64,000 bases of DNA, taken from contig NZ_JACEIC010000002.1 in NCBI RefSeq assembly GCF_013778305.1, positions 3,435,669 through 3,499,668 of the forward strand. Direction: 5' to 3'. A model generated the notes under the pieces. It worked only from the letters and a program-made list of their open reading frames with translations, was not told the origin of the DNA and made no database searches. Below are positions 1 through 7,490 of this stretch, in pieces. The number at the start of each line of letters is the position of its first letter. Position 1 is the stretch's first letter. This DNA is from Nocardioides agri. GTDB lineage: Bacteria; Actinomycetota; Actinomycetes; Propionibacteriales; Nocardioidaceae. A program made the translations under genes and the position numbers.

Positions 1-227
1 CGGAGAGGGATGTCGGACTGGCTGGAGACACGCTTCAGCACCTCGAGAGCCTGACCCTCATCGACTTCGTACCGCTCCATGATGATGCCTTGAGCGCGAC
101 CGATGACACCGCGAGTGTCGAGGGCCTCCGTGAGCTGGGCGATGCGCTGTTGAGCGTGGGCGAGGTCGGCGAGGACAGCAGCCGAGCCGCCCGGAGCGAC
201 GGTGGTGGAGCGCTGCTGGGTGGTCAT
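1..227 (-). CDS. ANTAR-domain protein (partial, 3' end off the window)
   Basis: The ATG is at 225-227 and 75 codons are visible before the gene leaves the left edge. After about 30 Ala/Gln-rich residues comes ALDTRGVIGRAQGIIMER, which matches the opening of the ANTAR domain, the RNA-binding helical module of AmiR/NasR-type antiterminators. The next residues (YEVDEGQALEVLKRVS) fit its second helix. The N-terminal part is too short for a GAF or receiver domain, so this looks like a stand-alone ANTAR protein that may pair with a separate sensor. Its RNA targets cannot be inferred here. The family call is secure for the visible part; the C-terminus is unseen. Confidence 0.8.
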   Translation of the reverse strand, partial: MTTQQRSTTVAPGGSAAVLADLAHAQQRIAQLTEALDTRGVIGRAQGIIMERYEVDEGQALEVLKRVSSQSDIPL

Positions 228-316
228 GGTGCGAGGGTCGCACCGCCGCTGCCGGGAGTGAACCGCCCTTTCGGATGAGGTGCGACGGCCGCGGCTCTGG
301 TGACCTAGGAACACCG

Positions 317-351
317 CGGTACGGCCCGACGGACGAGCTCGGGTCGTACCG
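317..351 (-). terminator. Stem-loop downstream of the Calx-beta gene
   Basis: Two 13-nt arms (317-329 and 339-351) are complementary apart from one G-T wobble, around a 9-nt loop. The structure lies 125 nt beyond the stop of the minus-strand Calx-beta gene and upstream of the ANTAR gene. There is no clear T-tract, which is common for actinobacterial terminators. Confidence 0.5.
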
Positions 352-372
352 GCGCCTCGGGGGGAGGCACTG

Positions 373-408
373 GCCGTGCCGCGGTTCCTCGAGCCACGCC
401 GGCACGGC
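373..408. repeat. 9-bp inverted repeat
   Basis: GCCGTGCCG (373-381) and CGGCACGGC (400-408) are perfectly complementary around an 18-nt loop. It is probably a second element of the termination region after the Calx-beta gene. Confidence 0.35.
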
Positions 409-475
409 GCCCAGGGACGGGCAATCGCGACGGTATGCCTCACCTGGAGCGCGTCCGCGCCCCTGACGAGACCGA

Positions 476-3400
476 TCAGCGCCGGAACAGGATGGGCCGG
501 CCGACCTCCAGGACACGCCACGCTGTCCGCTTGGTGCGGGGAGCAGCCGCGGCGACGCCGGACCTCAGCGACACTCGCGTCGTGGTGCACCGGTCCACGA
601 CGTCGACCTTGCCCCTGCGGAGCGCGATCCTGGCGTACTCGGCGGTGATGTTCGTGCGCCCGCTGGAGGAGACGACCGTTCGGTGCACGATGGCGGAACC
701 GTGGCAGCCGGAGGGGGCGCCGCCCGCCAGGGTGAGCGTCGGGATGCCGTGGCGGCGCGTGAGCTCGAGCGTTCCACCGGTGAGTGTCACCGTCTGCGTC
801 CGGCTCGCAGCCAGACGACTGCTTCGGGTGCCAGCGGGCTTGGCGCGGGGTACGGCGTACTTGACCAGCAGCGTGCCGTCGGAGGCGTCGAGCAGGGTCC
901 CCATGGGCAGCGGGGTCGGGTGTGTCAGCTGGACCCAGGTGGGGTGGCCCGGCACCCGGTAGAGAACGGTCCCGACCACCCTGCCGGTCAGGACGCGATC
1001 GGTGCTGGGCGCGGTGACGGGATCACGGATGGTGCCGGTGGTTTTGGACGGGGTGCCGAGGGAGATGTTGGTGCCTCCCCTGATCTCGACGGTGACGGTC
1101 TCGTCACCTTCCAGGGTGGTGTCGGCGGTGGTGGTGACCTCGAAGAAGCCCGTGGTCTGGCCGGCGGGGATGACGATCTCCTGCAGGGTGCGGGCCACGT
1201 AGTCGGTGCCGGCGGTGGCGGTGCCGCCGGCGGTGGACAACCGTACGGAGGAGTTCACGTTCTGGGTTCGGCTGAGGGTGATCGGGAACCGCAGGGCCTC
1301 GCCCTCCTCGACGGCCGCCGGGGTGCCGACCGAGGCGGCCGCCGGGGGCAGGTCCGTGCTGTGGATGGTGCCCGTGGCGCTGGACGGGGTGCCGAGGGAG
1401 ATGTTGGTGCCTCCCCTGATCTCGACGGTGAGGGTCTCGTCGGGCTCGACGAGGGAGTCGTCGAGGGTGGTGACCTCGAAGAAGCCCGTGGTCTGGCCGG
1501 CCGGGATGACGATCTCCTCCAGGGTGCGGGCCACGTAGTCGGCGCCGGCGGTGGCGGTGCCGCCGGCGGTGGACAGCCGCACGGAGGAGTTCACGTTCTG
1601 GGGTCGGCTGAGGGTGATCGGGAACCGCAGGACCTCGCCCTCCTCGACGGCCGCCGGGGTGCCGACCGAGGCGGCCGCCGGGGGCAGGTCCGTGCTGTGG
1701 ATGGTGCCCGTGGCGCTGGACGGGGTGCCGAGGGAGACGTTGCTGCCTCCCTTGATCTCGACGGTGAGGGTCTCGTCGGGCTCGACGAGGGGGTCGTCCA
1801 GCGTGGTGACGGTGAAGAAGCCGGTGGTCTGGCCGGCGGGGATGACGACCTCTTCGTGGGTGCGGGCTACGTAGTCGGTGCCGGCGGTGGCGGTGCCGCC
1901 GGTGGTGGACAGCCACACGGTGGAGTCGACGGTCTGGGGTCCGCTCAGGGTGAGGGGGAACTCCAGGACGCTGCCCTCGGAGACAGTGGGCGCGTCCTGG
2001 ACCGACACCACGGACAGTGGCGCCGCGTCGTCGTCGTCACCGATCGTGACGGACGCGGTTCCGTCACCGATCGTCGCGCCCACGGCCGACGACAGCGCCA
2101 CGGTGAAGCTCTCGTCGGGCTCATCGGTCGCGTCGGGCACGAGGTCGACTGACAGCGTCCCGCTGCTCTCGCCCGCCGGGATGGTCAGGGTTCCGGACGC
2201 TGTCGCGTAGTCCTCGGGGGAGACGGCGGTCCAGTCGGACGTCGCCCAGGAGAGCTGCACCGGGCTCGATGGCGTGCTCGAGAGGCTCACGGTCAACCTG
2301 GCGGTGCTCGTGCCGCCCGTGCCCTCCGGTACGGACACATCCGCGATCGAGGCGACCGGCAGGACCGGCCCAGCCACCGAGCCGAGGGCGCCGAGGTAGC
2401 GGACCGCCCCGATCTGGTCTCCGACGCTGCCTGCCAGCACGGCGGCATCCTGGCCAGGGAGGAGCGCCATCGAGCTGGGATCGGCGCCGGCGATCGCCGT
2501 CTGCACGACACCCCCCTGCCCGAACCCCGTGTCCCGGTCGCCGGACTCGAGGTACCTGGCCAGCACGAACGAGCCCGACGTACCGCCGCCTGCGAGCACC
2601 TGGCCCTTCTCCCCGACTGCGACGCCGAACGCGCGGGAGGAGCCGGAGTCGTCGAGGCGGTCGAGGCGGATGCCGCCCACGCCGAAGCCCGGATCCAGTG
2701 ATGCCTTGTCGTCGTAGCGGGCCAACGCGAGCTGGTCCGCGTCGGTGCTCGCCTCGCGCGCGTAACCGGCGGCGACGACGGTGCCGTGCGGCCCCTCCGC
2801 CAAGGCGCGAGCGAAGGCCGCCCCTCCCGAGCCGACCTGGTGCACGGCCGCGTCCCGCAGCTTCCCGTCGGGAGTGACGTAGGCGAGCATGAACCCGTCG
2901 GCGCCGTCGATCCCGGCGTTGCCGGCGAGGACCAGACTGCCGTCGGCGCGGCCGAGCAGGGCGCGTGGCTCACTGTCGCGGGTGGCGTCTCGGGAGAGGT
3001 CGAAGAGTGCGGTGCCGTCGCCGTCGAACGTCGCGTCGGGCTGACCGGTGGACGTGAAGGCGTCCACGCGGGACACGAAAGCCGGGGAGGCGACCTCGGG
3101 GAGCATGCCGCCGGCCACGGCGACACCCAGGTCGGGACGGGAGGCGAGGCTCGTCGGGAAGAAGCGCTGACCGAGGTCCGCGACTCCACCCTGCGCGAAG
3201 TCGGGGTCGAGGCCGCCGGTGCTCAGGTACCTCACGAGGAAGCCGTGCTGCGTGCCCTCCTTGCGCCCGATCCCGGCCACCAGGATGCGACCCTCGGCGT
3301 CGACCATCACGGCCTCGGCGCGATTCGTGCCGCCGCCGCCGAACCCGCTGAACGACGTCCCGACGAATCCATCGGTGCCGAAGTCCGCGTCGCGTTGTCC

Positions 3401-3700
3401 GTCCGCGGTCAGGCGGACCACCGCCCACTCGGTCCCGTCGACGGCGGGGACGGAGTGGTCACCGACCACCACGACCTTGCCGTCTGCCTGCGCCGCCGAC
3501 GCGAATCCCCGAGTCCAGGGCTTCGCCCACGCGTGCACGGCCACGCCGCCGTCGCCGTACGCCGTGTCGAGCACGCCGGCGTCGGCGTACGACGCAGCAG
3601 CCGGCAGCACGGCCAGCGTCGCCGACGCGAGCGCGGTCGTCGCCGCCAGCCGCGACCTGCGCGTCCGCGTGCGGCGACAGCCGCCCCGTCCAACCCACAT
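476..3700 (-). CDS. Secreted delta-60 repeat / Calx-beta repeat protein
   Basis: The protein has 1074 residues. I chose the ATG at 3698-3700 because it gives an Arg-rich n-region, a hydrophobic core and an Ala-rich signal-peptide cleavage region (AAASYADA); the longer upstream extension is low-complexity. Residues about 40-430 are delta-60-type repeats, recognised by recurring 'ARYxxxGxLDxxFGxGG'-like units that suggest a beta-propeller. Residues about 435-900 are four Calx-beta domains with 'GTATAGTDY' and 'EPDETLTVEI' motifs, which bind Ca2+ in known members. The last about 170 residues resemble a C-terminal module seen in actinobacterial surface proteins (PMGTLLDASDGTLLVKYA), possibly FecR-like. 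No LPXTG motif or C-terminal membrane anchor is visible, so it is probably released or wall-associated. A role in adhesion is only inferred. Confidence 0.85.
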   Translation of the reverse strand: MWVGRGGCRRTRTRRSRLAATTALASATLAVLPAAASYADAGVLDTAYGDGGVAVHAWAKPWTRGFASAAQADGKVVVVGDHSVPAVDGTEWAVVRLTADGQRDADFGTDGFVGTSFSGFGGGGTNRAEAVMVDAEGRILVAGIGRKEGTQHGFLVRYLSTGGLDPDFAQGGVADLGQRFFPTSLASRPDLGVAVAGGMLPEVASPAFVSRVDAFTSTGQPDATFDGDGTALFDLSRDATRDSEPRALLGRADGSLVLAGNAGIDGADGFMLAYVTPDGKLRDAAVHQVGSGGAAFARALAEGPHGTVVAAGYAREASTDADQLALARYDDKASLDPGFGVGGIRLDRLDDSGSSRAFGVAVGEKGQVLAGGGTSGSFVLARYLESGDRDTGFGQGGVVQTAIAGADPSSMALLPGQDAAVLAGSVGDQIGAVRYLGALGSVAGPVLPVASIADVSVPEGTGGTSTARLTVSLSSTPSSPVQLSWATSDWTAVSPEDYATASGTLTIPAGESSGTLSVDLVPDATDEPDESFTVALSSAVGATIGDGTASVTIGDDDDAAPLSVVSVQDAPTVSEGSVLEFPLTLSGPQTVDSTVWLSTTGGTATAGTDYVARTHEEVVIPAGQTTGFFTVTTLDDPLVEPDETLTVEIKGGSNVSLGTPSSATGTIHSTDLPPAAASVGTPAAVEEGEVLRFPITLSRPQNVNSSVRLSTAGGTATAGADYVARTLEEIVIPAGQTTGFFEVTTLDDSLVEPDETLTVEIRGGTNISLGTPSSATGTIHSTDLPPAAASVGTPAAVEEGEALRFPITLSRTQNVNSSVRLSTAGGTATAGTDYVARTLQEIVIPAGQTTGFFEVTTTADTTLEGDETVTVEIRGGTNISLGTPSKTTGTIRDPVTAPSTDRVLTGRVVGTVLYRVPGHPTWVQLTHPTPLPMGTLLDASDGTLLVKYAVPRAKPAGTRSSRLAASRTQTVTLTGGTLELTRRHGIPTLTLAGGAPSGCHGSAIVHRTVVSSSGRTNITAEYARIALRRGKVDVVDRCTTTRVSLRSGVAAAAPRTKRTAWRVLEVGRPILFRR
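1046..1970. repeat. Tandem 336-bp DNA repeats encoding Calx-beta modules
   Basis: The block beginning GGACGGGGTGCCGAGGGAG recurs at 1046, 1382 and 1718, an exact period of 336 bp (112 codons). The first two units are nearly identical at the DNA level over long runs. The third has diverged and the match fades near 1970. Conserved synonymous positions point to recent duplication or gene conversion within the gene. Confidence 0.85.
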
Positions 3701-3879
3701 GCGGGCGAGGCTACGTCGTTGCCAGGCTCTCTGAACGCGCTTTTCGAGAGGCCGGAGCCCTCCCTGGAGTGGGCGGTGCGAACGGGGCCAGCCGTTCGGG
3801 CCGCTGTCCGGCGCCGCTCGCGCCGGCCGGACGCACCATTCCCGAGGGTGCGGGACAGTGACGACGAGCGGTCGTCGCC

Positions 3880-4089
3880 CTAGCCGACTCCCGGCCCCGC
3901 TGTGTCGTCGCTCCCGGTACGGTTGGCCGGGCAATCCGGGTTCGGGCAGACGTCCTGCGCCACCGGTATGTCCAGCTGCTCGTCGCCACCGGGGAACACG
4001 TCCGTCACCACTGACGCGAGCTCGTGCCCACAGTGCTGGCACCGTCGGGGCCAGGCGGGCTCTTGCTGACTCGACGCTTCCGGGTCCAT
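3880..4089 (-). CDS. Small zinc-ribbon protein (hypothetical)
   Basis: This 69-residue protein has two cysteine pairs, CQHC at about residue 17 and CPNPDC at about residue 48, spaced as in a zinc ribbon. The middle is acidic and hydrophilic, with no signal peptide or membrane segment. It stands alone, 179 bp upstream of the start of the Calx-beta gene on the same strand and facing away from the amylase region. No strong Shine-Dalgarno is seen. Function is unknown; nucleic-acid or protein binding would be the usual guess for such ribbons. Confidence 0.6.
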   Translation of the reverse strand: MDPEASSQQEPAWPRRCQHCGHELASVVTDVFPGGDEQLDIPVAQDVCPNPDCPANRTGSDDTAGPGVG

Positions 4090-4149
4090 CTCAGGACGCT
4101 ACCCACAACGCGGAACGCCCATCCCTCGCGAGCACGACCGGTCGGTGCG

Positions 4150-4512
4150 TCACATCGCCTCGACGACGGCTGTCAGGTCGCCCCCGGCGTCACCGGTGTT
4201 GACCACCCCAGCCGGCTCGAGGAGCAGGACCTTGACCTCGTCGTCCGCGCGGGGGCAGTGCTCGACCCCGCGCGGCACCACGAAGAGCTGACCCGGTCCG
4301 AGCACGACGTCGCGGTCACGCAGCTGGATCGTCAGCCGGCCGTCGACCACGAGGAACAGCTCGTCGGTGTCCTCGTGCGTGTGCCACACGAACTCGCCCT
4401 GGATCTTGACCAGCTTGACCTCGTAGTCGTTCAGGCTGGCCACCAGCTTGGGAGACCAGCGCTCGGAGAACAGGTCGAACTTCTCGTTGATGTCCACGAC
4501 GTCGCCGGTCAC
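4150..4512 (-). CDS. Cupin domain protein
   Basis: The protein has 120 residues from the GTG at 4510-4512. That start is preferred over a longer in-frame form because the conserved sequence begins there and a CAGTCT hexamer ends 6 nt upstream, as in other leaderless genes here. It holds a single cupin barrel with the metal-ligand pattern HTHEDTDE followed by the second motif GxxxVVPRGVEHCP. Small RmlC-like cupins of this type often bind a metal and a small carboxylate or act as isomerases. The substrate cannot be told. It is divergent from the alpha-amylase gene. Confidence 0.8.
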   Translation of the reverse strand: MTGDVVDINEKFDLFSERWSPKLVASLNDYEVKLVKIQGEFVWHTHEDTDELFLVVDGRLTIQLRDRDVVLGPGQLFVVPRGVEHCPRADDEVKVLLLEPAGVVNTGDAGGDLTAVVEAM

Positions 4513-4608
4513 GGTCCAAGACTGTCGCACCCGATGTGCGGTCTCAAGGGTCCGTCGTGGCAGTGGTGATCTCGAAGGCCCGCGCGACCGACCCACACAA
4601 ATTGCGGG

Positions 4609-4638
4609 TTGTCCGGTGTCGGACCCGATGTCTAGGTT
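4609..4638 (+). promoter_or_regulatory. Candidate promoter of the alpha-amylase gene with an internal palindrome
   Basis: TTGTCC (4609-4614) and TAGGTT (4633-4638) are separated by 18 bp. The spacer begins within a perfect inverted repeat, GTCCG-GTGT-CGGAC (4611-4624), which could be an operator. The amylase ATG follows 41 nt after the -10 box. Confidence 0.4.
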
Positions 4639-4679
4639 GGGCAGGCCACGCCTGTGGCCTGGATCACTCGGGAGTCCTG

Positions 4680-7451
4680 ATGCGCCTGTCGTCTCGTGCC
4701 GTCACCTTGTCCGCCGCCGTGCTCGCCGTGGGCCTGCTCGCGCCCGTCGCGCCGGCCACCGCCGGGCGAGGCGGCCACCACCACCCGTCTGGCGGTGACT
4801 CCGCGTCGTACGCCGGGCACGCGCTGCGCGCCGGTCCGGCCGGCGAGGACTTCTATTTCGTGATGTGGGACCGGTTCGCCAACGGCGACACGGGCAACGA
4901 CGACGGCGGGTTGGGCCCGGACCGGCTCGTGAGCGGCTTCGACCCCACGTCCAAGGGCTTCTACAACGGCGGCGACCTGGCGGGTCTCAAGGACCGGCTC
5001 GACTACATCGAGGGGCTCGGGACCGACGCCATCTGGCTCACGCCGGTGTTCAAGAACAAGGCGGTCCAGCTCGAGGACGGCCCGTCGGCGGGCTACCACG
5101 GCTACTGGATCACCGACTTCACCCAGGTCGACCCGCACCTGGGCACCAACGCCGAGATGGCCGACCTCGTCGACGCCGCGCACGCGCGGGGGATGAAGGT
5201 CTACTTCGACATCATCACCAACCACACCGCCGACGTCGTCGGCTACGCGGACAGCCCGCGCAAGAGCTACACCTCCAAGGACACGGTGCCCTACCGCACC
5301 GCCGACGGCCGGGTGTTCGACGACCGGGACTACGCCGGCAGCAACCGCTTCCCGGACCTCGACCCGGCGACGTCGTTCCCCAACGTCCCGGTGCTCGACC
5401 CGGCCGAGCAGGACCTCAAGGTCCCGGCCTGGCTCAATGACACGACGATGTACCACAACCGCGGCGACACGGACTTCGTCCGCGACGACGAGGACAGCCA
5501 GTACGGCGACTTCTTCGGTCTCGACGACCTCTTCACCGAGCGGCCCGAGGTCGTGGACGGCATGGTCGACATCTACCGCGCCTGGGTCCGCGAGCTCGGC
5601 ATCGACGGCTTCCGCATCGACACGATGAAGCACGTCAACGACGAGTTCTGGCAGGAGTTCGGGCCGGGGATCCTCGACTACGCCAAGCGGCACGGGAAGC
5701 GCGACTTCTTCATGTTCGGCGAGGTCGCCCTCGACGGCAGCGGCCCCGCTGCCAAGGCGTTCACCTCGCACTACACGGGCCACAACGGCATGCAGGCGGT
5801 CCTCGACTTCCCGTTCCAGGACGCCGCGCGCGGCTTCGCGTCCAAGAGCCGGCCCACGCGGGAGCTGGCCGACTTCTTCACCAACGACGACTGGTACACC
5901 GACGCCGACTCCAACGCGTACTCGCTCCCGACGTTCCTCGGCAACCACGACATGGGCCGGTTCGGGCGGTTCCTGCAGGTCGACAACGGCGGCGCCGGCG
6001 ACTCCGAGCTGCTTGCCCGCGACGTGCTGGCGCACCAGCTGATGTACCTCTCCCGCGGCAACCCGATCGTCTACTACGGCGACGAGCAGGGCTTCACGGG
6101 CGCCGGCGGTGACCAGGACGCCCGCCAGACGATGTTCGCCAGCCGGGTCGCCTCCTACCAGGACGACGACCAGATCGGCACCGACCGCACCCCGGCCGTC
6201 GACAACTACGTCGCCGGGCACCCGCTCTACCAGGCGATCGCGGGCCTGTCGGCGCTCACTGCCCAGCACCCCGCGCTGCGCTCGGGAGCCCAGCAGGTGC
6301 GCTCCTCGTCCGCCGCCCCGGGCGTGCTGGCGTTCTCGCGCTTCGACCGCCGCAGCCAGCGCGAGTACGTCGTCGCGCTCAACAACAGCGAGCAGTCCGC
6401 CTCCGCCGACGTGCCGACCTACGTCGACAACGGCCGCTTCACCCGCGTGTACGGCGAGGGCCCGGCCCGGCTGTCCACCGACGGCGACCGCGAGCTCGGC
6501 CTGACCGTCCCCGCGCTGTCGACGGTCGTCTACGCCTCCGACCGGGCGATCCCGCGCTCGCCGCGCGCCCCTGGCCTCGTCCTGGGCGAGCCGCAGCCGA
6601 GCGCGGTCGACCGCGGTCGGATGCAGGTCACCGCAACAGTCGACGGATCGTCGTTCTACGAGGTCACCTTCCAGCGCCGGCTCGGCCACGGCCCGTGGCG
6701 CACGATCGGCACGGACGACTCCGCGCCCTACCAGGTCTTCGACGACGTGAGCACGCTCCGCACCGGCACTCCGGTCGCCTACCGCGCAGCGGTGATCGAC
6801 AACGCCGGCCACACCCGTGGCGCGTCGGCCCGCACGGTCCGGGTGCCGGCCCCGACCATCCGCATGGTCCACCCGACCGGCGGCACCGTGATCGCCAGCG
6901 ACCGGGTGCCGGTCGAGGCGTTCGTCGACCCGGAGCGGACGACCCAGTCGGTCACGTTCCAGCGCCGGATCGGCACCGGCGCGTGGACGACGCTCGGCAC
7001 CGACACGAGCTCGCCGTGGTACCGCTACGACGACGACCTCTCCGCGCTGCCGACGGGCACCGAGCTGACCTACCGGGCGATCCTGCACGAGCGCGGCGCG
7101 CCCGACGTCACGAGCGAGCCGGTGACGGTGAGGTCCGTCCAGCCGACCGTGACGGTGGCCGGCTCCCTGCAGTCCGAGATCGGCTGCACCGGCGACTGGC
7201 AGCCCGACTGCGCGGCCACGCACCTCGTGCTCGACCCGGTCGACGGGATCTGGCGAGGCACGTTCCACCTCCCGGAGGGTGCCTACGAGTGGAAGATCGC
7301 GGTCAACGACTCGTGGACCGAGAACTACGGGGCCGGCGGCGCGCCCAACGGCGGCAACCTCTCGCTGAGTGTGCCGCCCGGTGGCGGGAACTACGTCTTC
7401 ACCTGGGACCCCGACACCAAGGTCCCGTCCGCGGGTCCGGCCTCCGGCTAG
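4680..7451 (+). CDS. Secreted alpha-amylase (GH13) with C-terminal X25-like starch module
   Basis: The protein has 923 residues. The ATG at 4680 follows a GGAG 6 nt upstream and begins a clear signal peptide (MRLSSRAVTLSAAVLAVGLL, then an Ala-rich cleavage site). The catalytic barrel carries the GH13 signature regions: the DIITNHTAD region, the nucleophile Asp in GFRIDTMKH, the acid/base Glu in FGEVALDG and the third Asp in FLGNHDMGR. Residues about 630-810 hold two Ig/fibronectin-like repeats (each with VTFQRR). The last about 90 residues (SEIGCTGDWQPDCA, then YEWKIAVNDSWTENYG) match the X25 module of amylopullulanases. It should hydrolyse extracellular alpha-glucans. A permease gene follows after 39 bp, possibly cotranscribed. 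Confidence 0.93.
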   Translation: MRLSSRAVTLSAAVLAVGLLAPVAPATAGRGGHHHPSGGDSASYAGHALRAGPAGEDFYFVMWDRFANGDTGNDDGGLGPDRLVSGFDPTSKGFYNGGDLAGLKDRLDYIEGLGTDAIWLTPVFKNKAVQLEDGPSAGYHGYWITDFTQVDPHLGTNAEMADLVDAAHARGMKVYFDIITNHTADVVGYADSPRKSYTSKDTVPYRTADGRVFDDRDYAGSNRFPDLDPATSFPNVPVLDPAEQDLKVPAWLNDTTMYHNRGDTDFVRDDEDSQYGDFFGLDDLFTERPEVVDGMVDIYRAWVRELGIDGFRIDTMKHVNDEFWQEFGPGILDYAKRHGKRDFFMFGEVALDGSGPAAKAFTSHYTGHNGMQAVLDFPFQDAARGFASKSRPTRELADFFTNDDWYTDADSNAYSLPTFLGNHDMGRFGRFLQVDNGGAGDSELLARDVLAHQLMYLSRGNPIVYYGDEQGFTGAGGDQDARQTMFASRVASYQDDDQIGTDRTPAVDNYVAGHPLYQAIAGLSALTAQHPALRSGAQQVRSSSAAPGVLAFSRFDRRSQREYVVALNNSEQSASADVPTYVDNGRFTRVYGEGPARLSTDGDRELGLTVPALSTVVYASDRAIPRSPRAPGLVLGEPQPSAVDRGRMQVTATVDGSSFYEVTFQRRLGHGPWRTIGTDDSAPYQVFDDVSTLRTGTPVAYRAAVIDNAGHTRGASARTVRVPAPTIRMVHPTGGTVIASDRVPVEAFVDPERTTQSVTFQRRIGTGAWTTLGTDTSSPWYRYDDDLSALPTGTELTYRAILHERGAPDVTSEPVTVRSVQPTVTVAGSLQSEIGCTGDWQPDCAATHLVLDPVDGIWRGTFHLPEGAYEWKIAVNDSWTENYGAGGAPNGGNLSLSVPPGGGNYVFTWDPDTKVPSAGPASG

Positions 7452-7490
7452 GCTGCCGATCGTCCCTTCACCTCGCCAGAGGCAGGCTCG

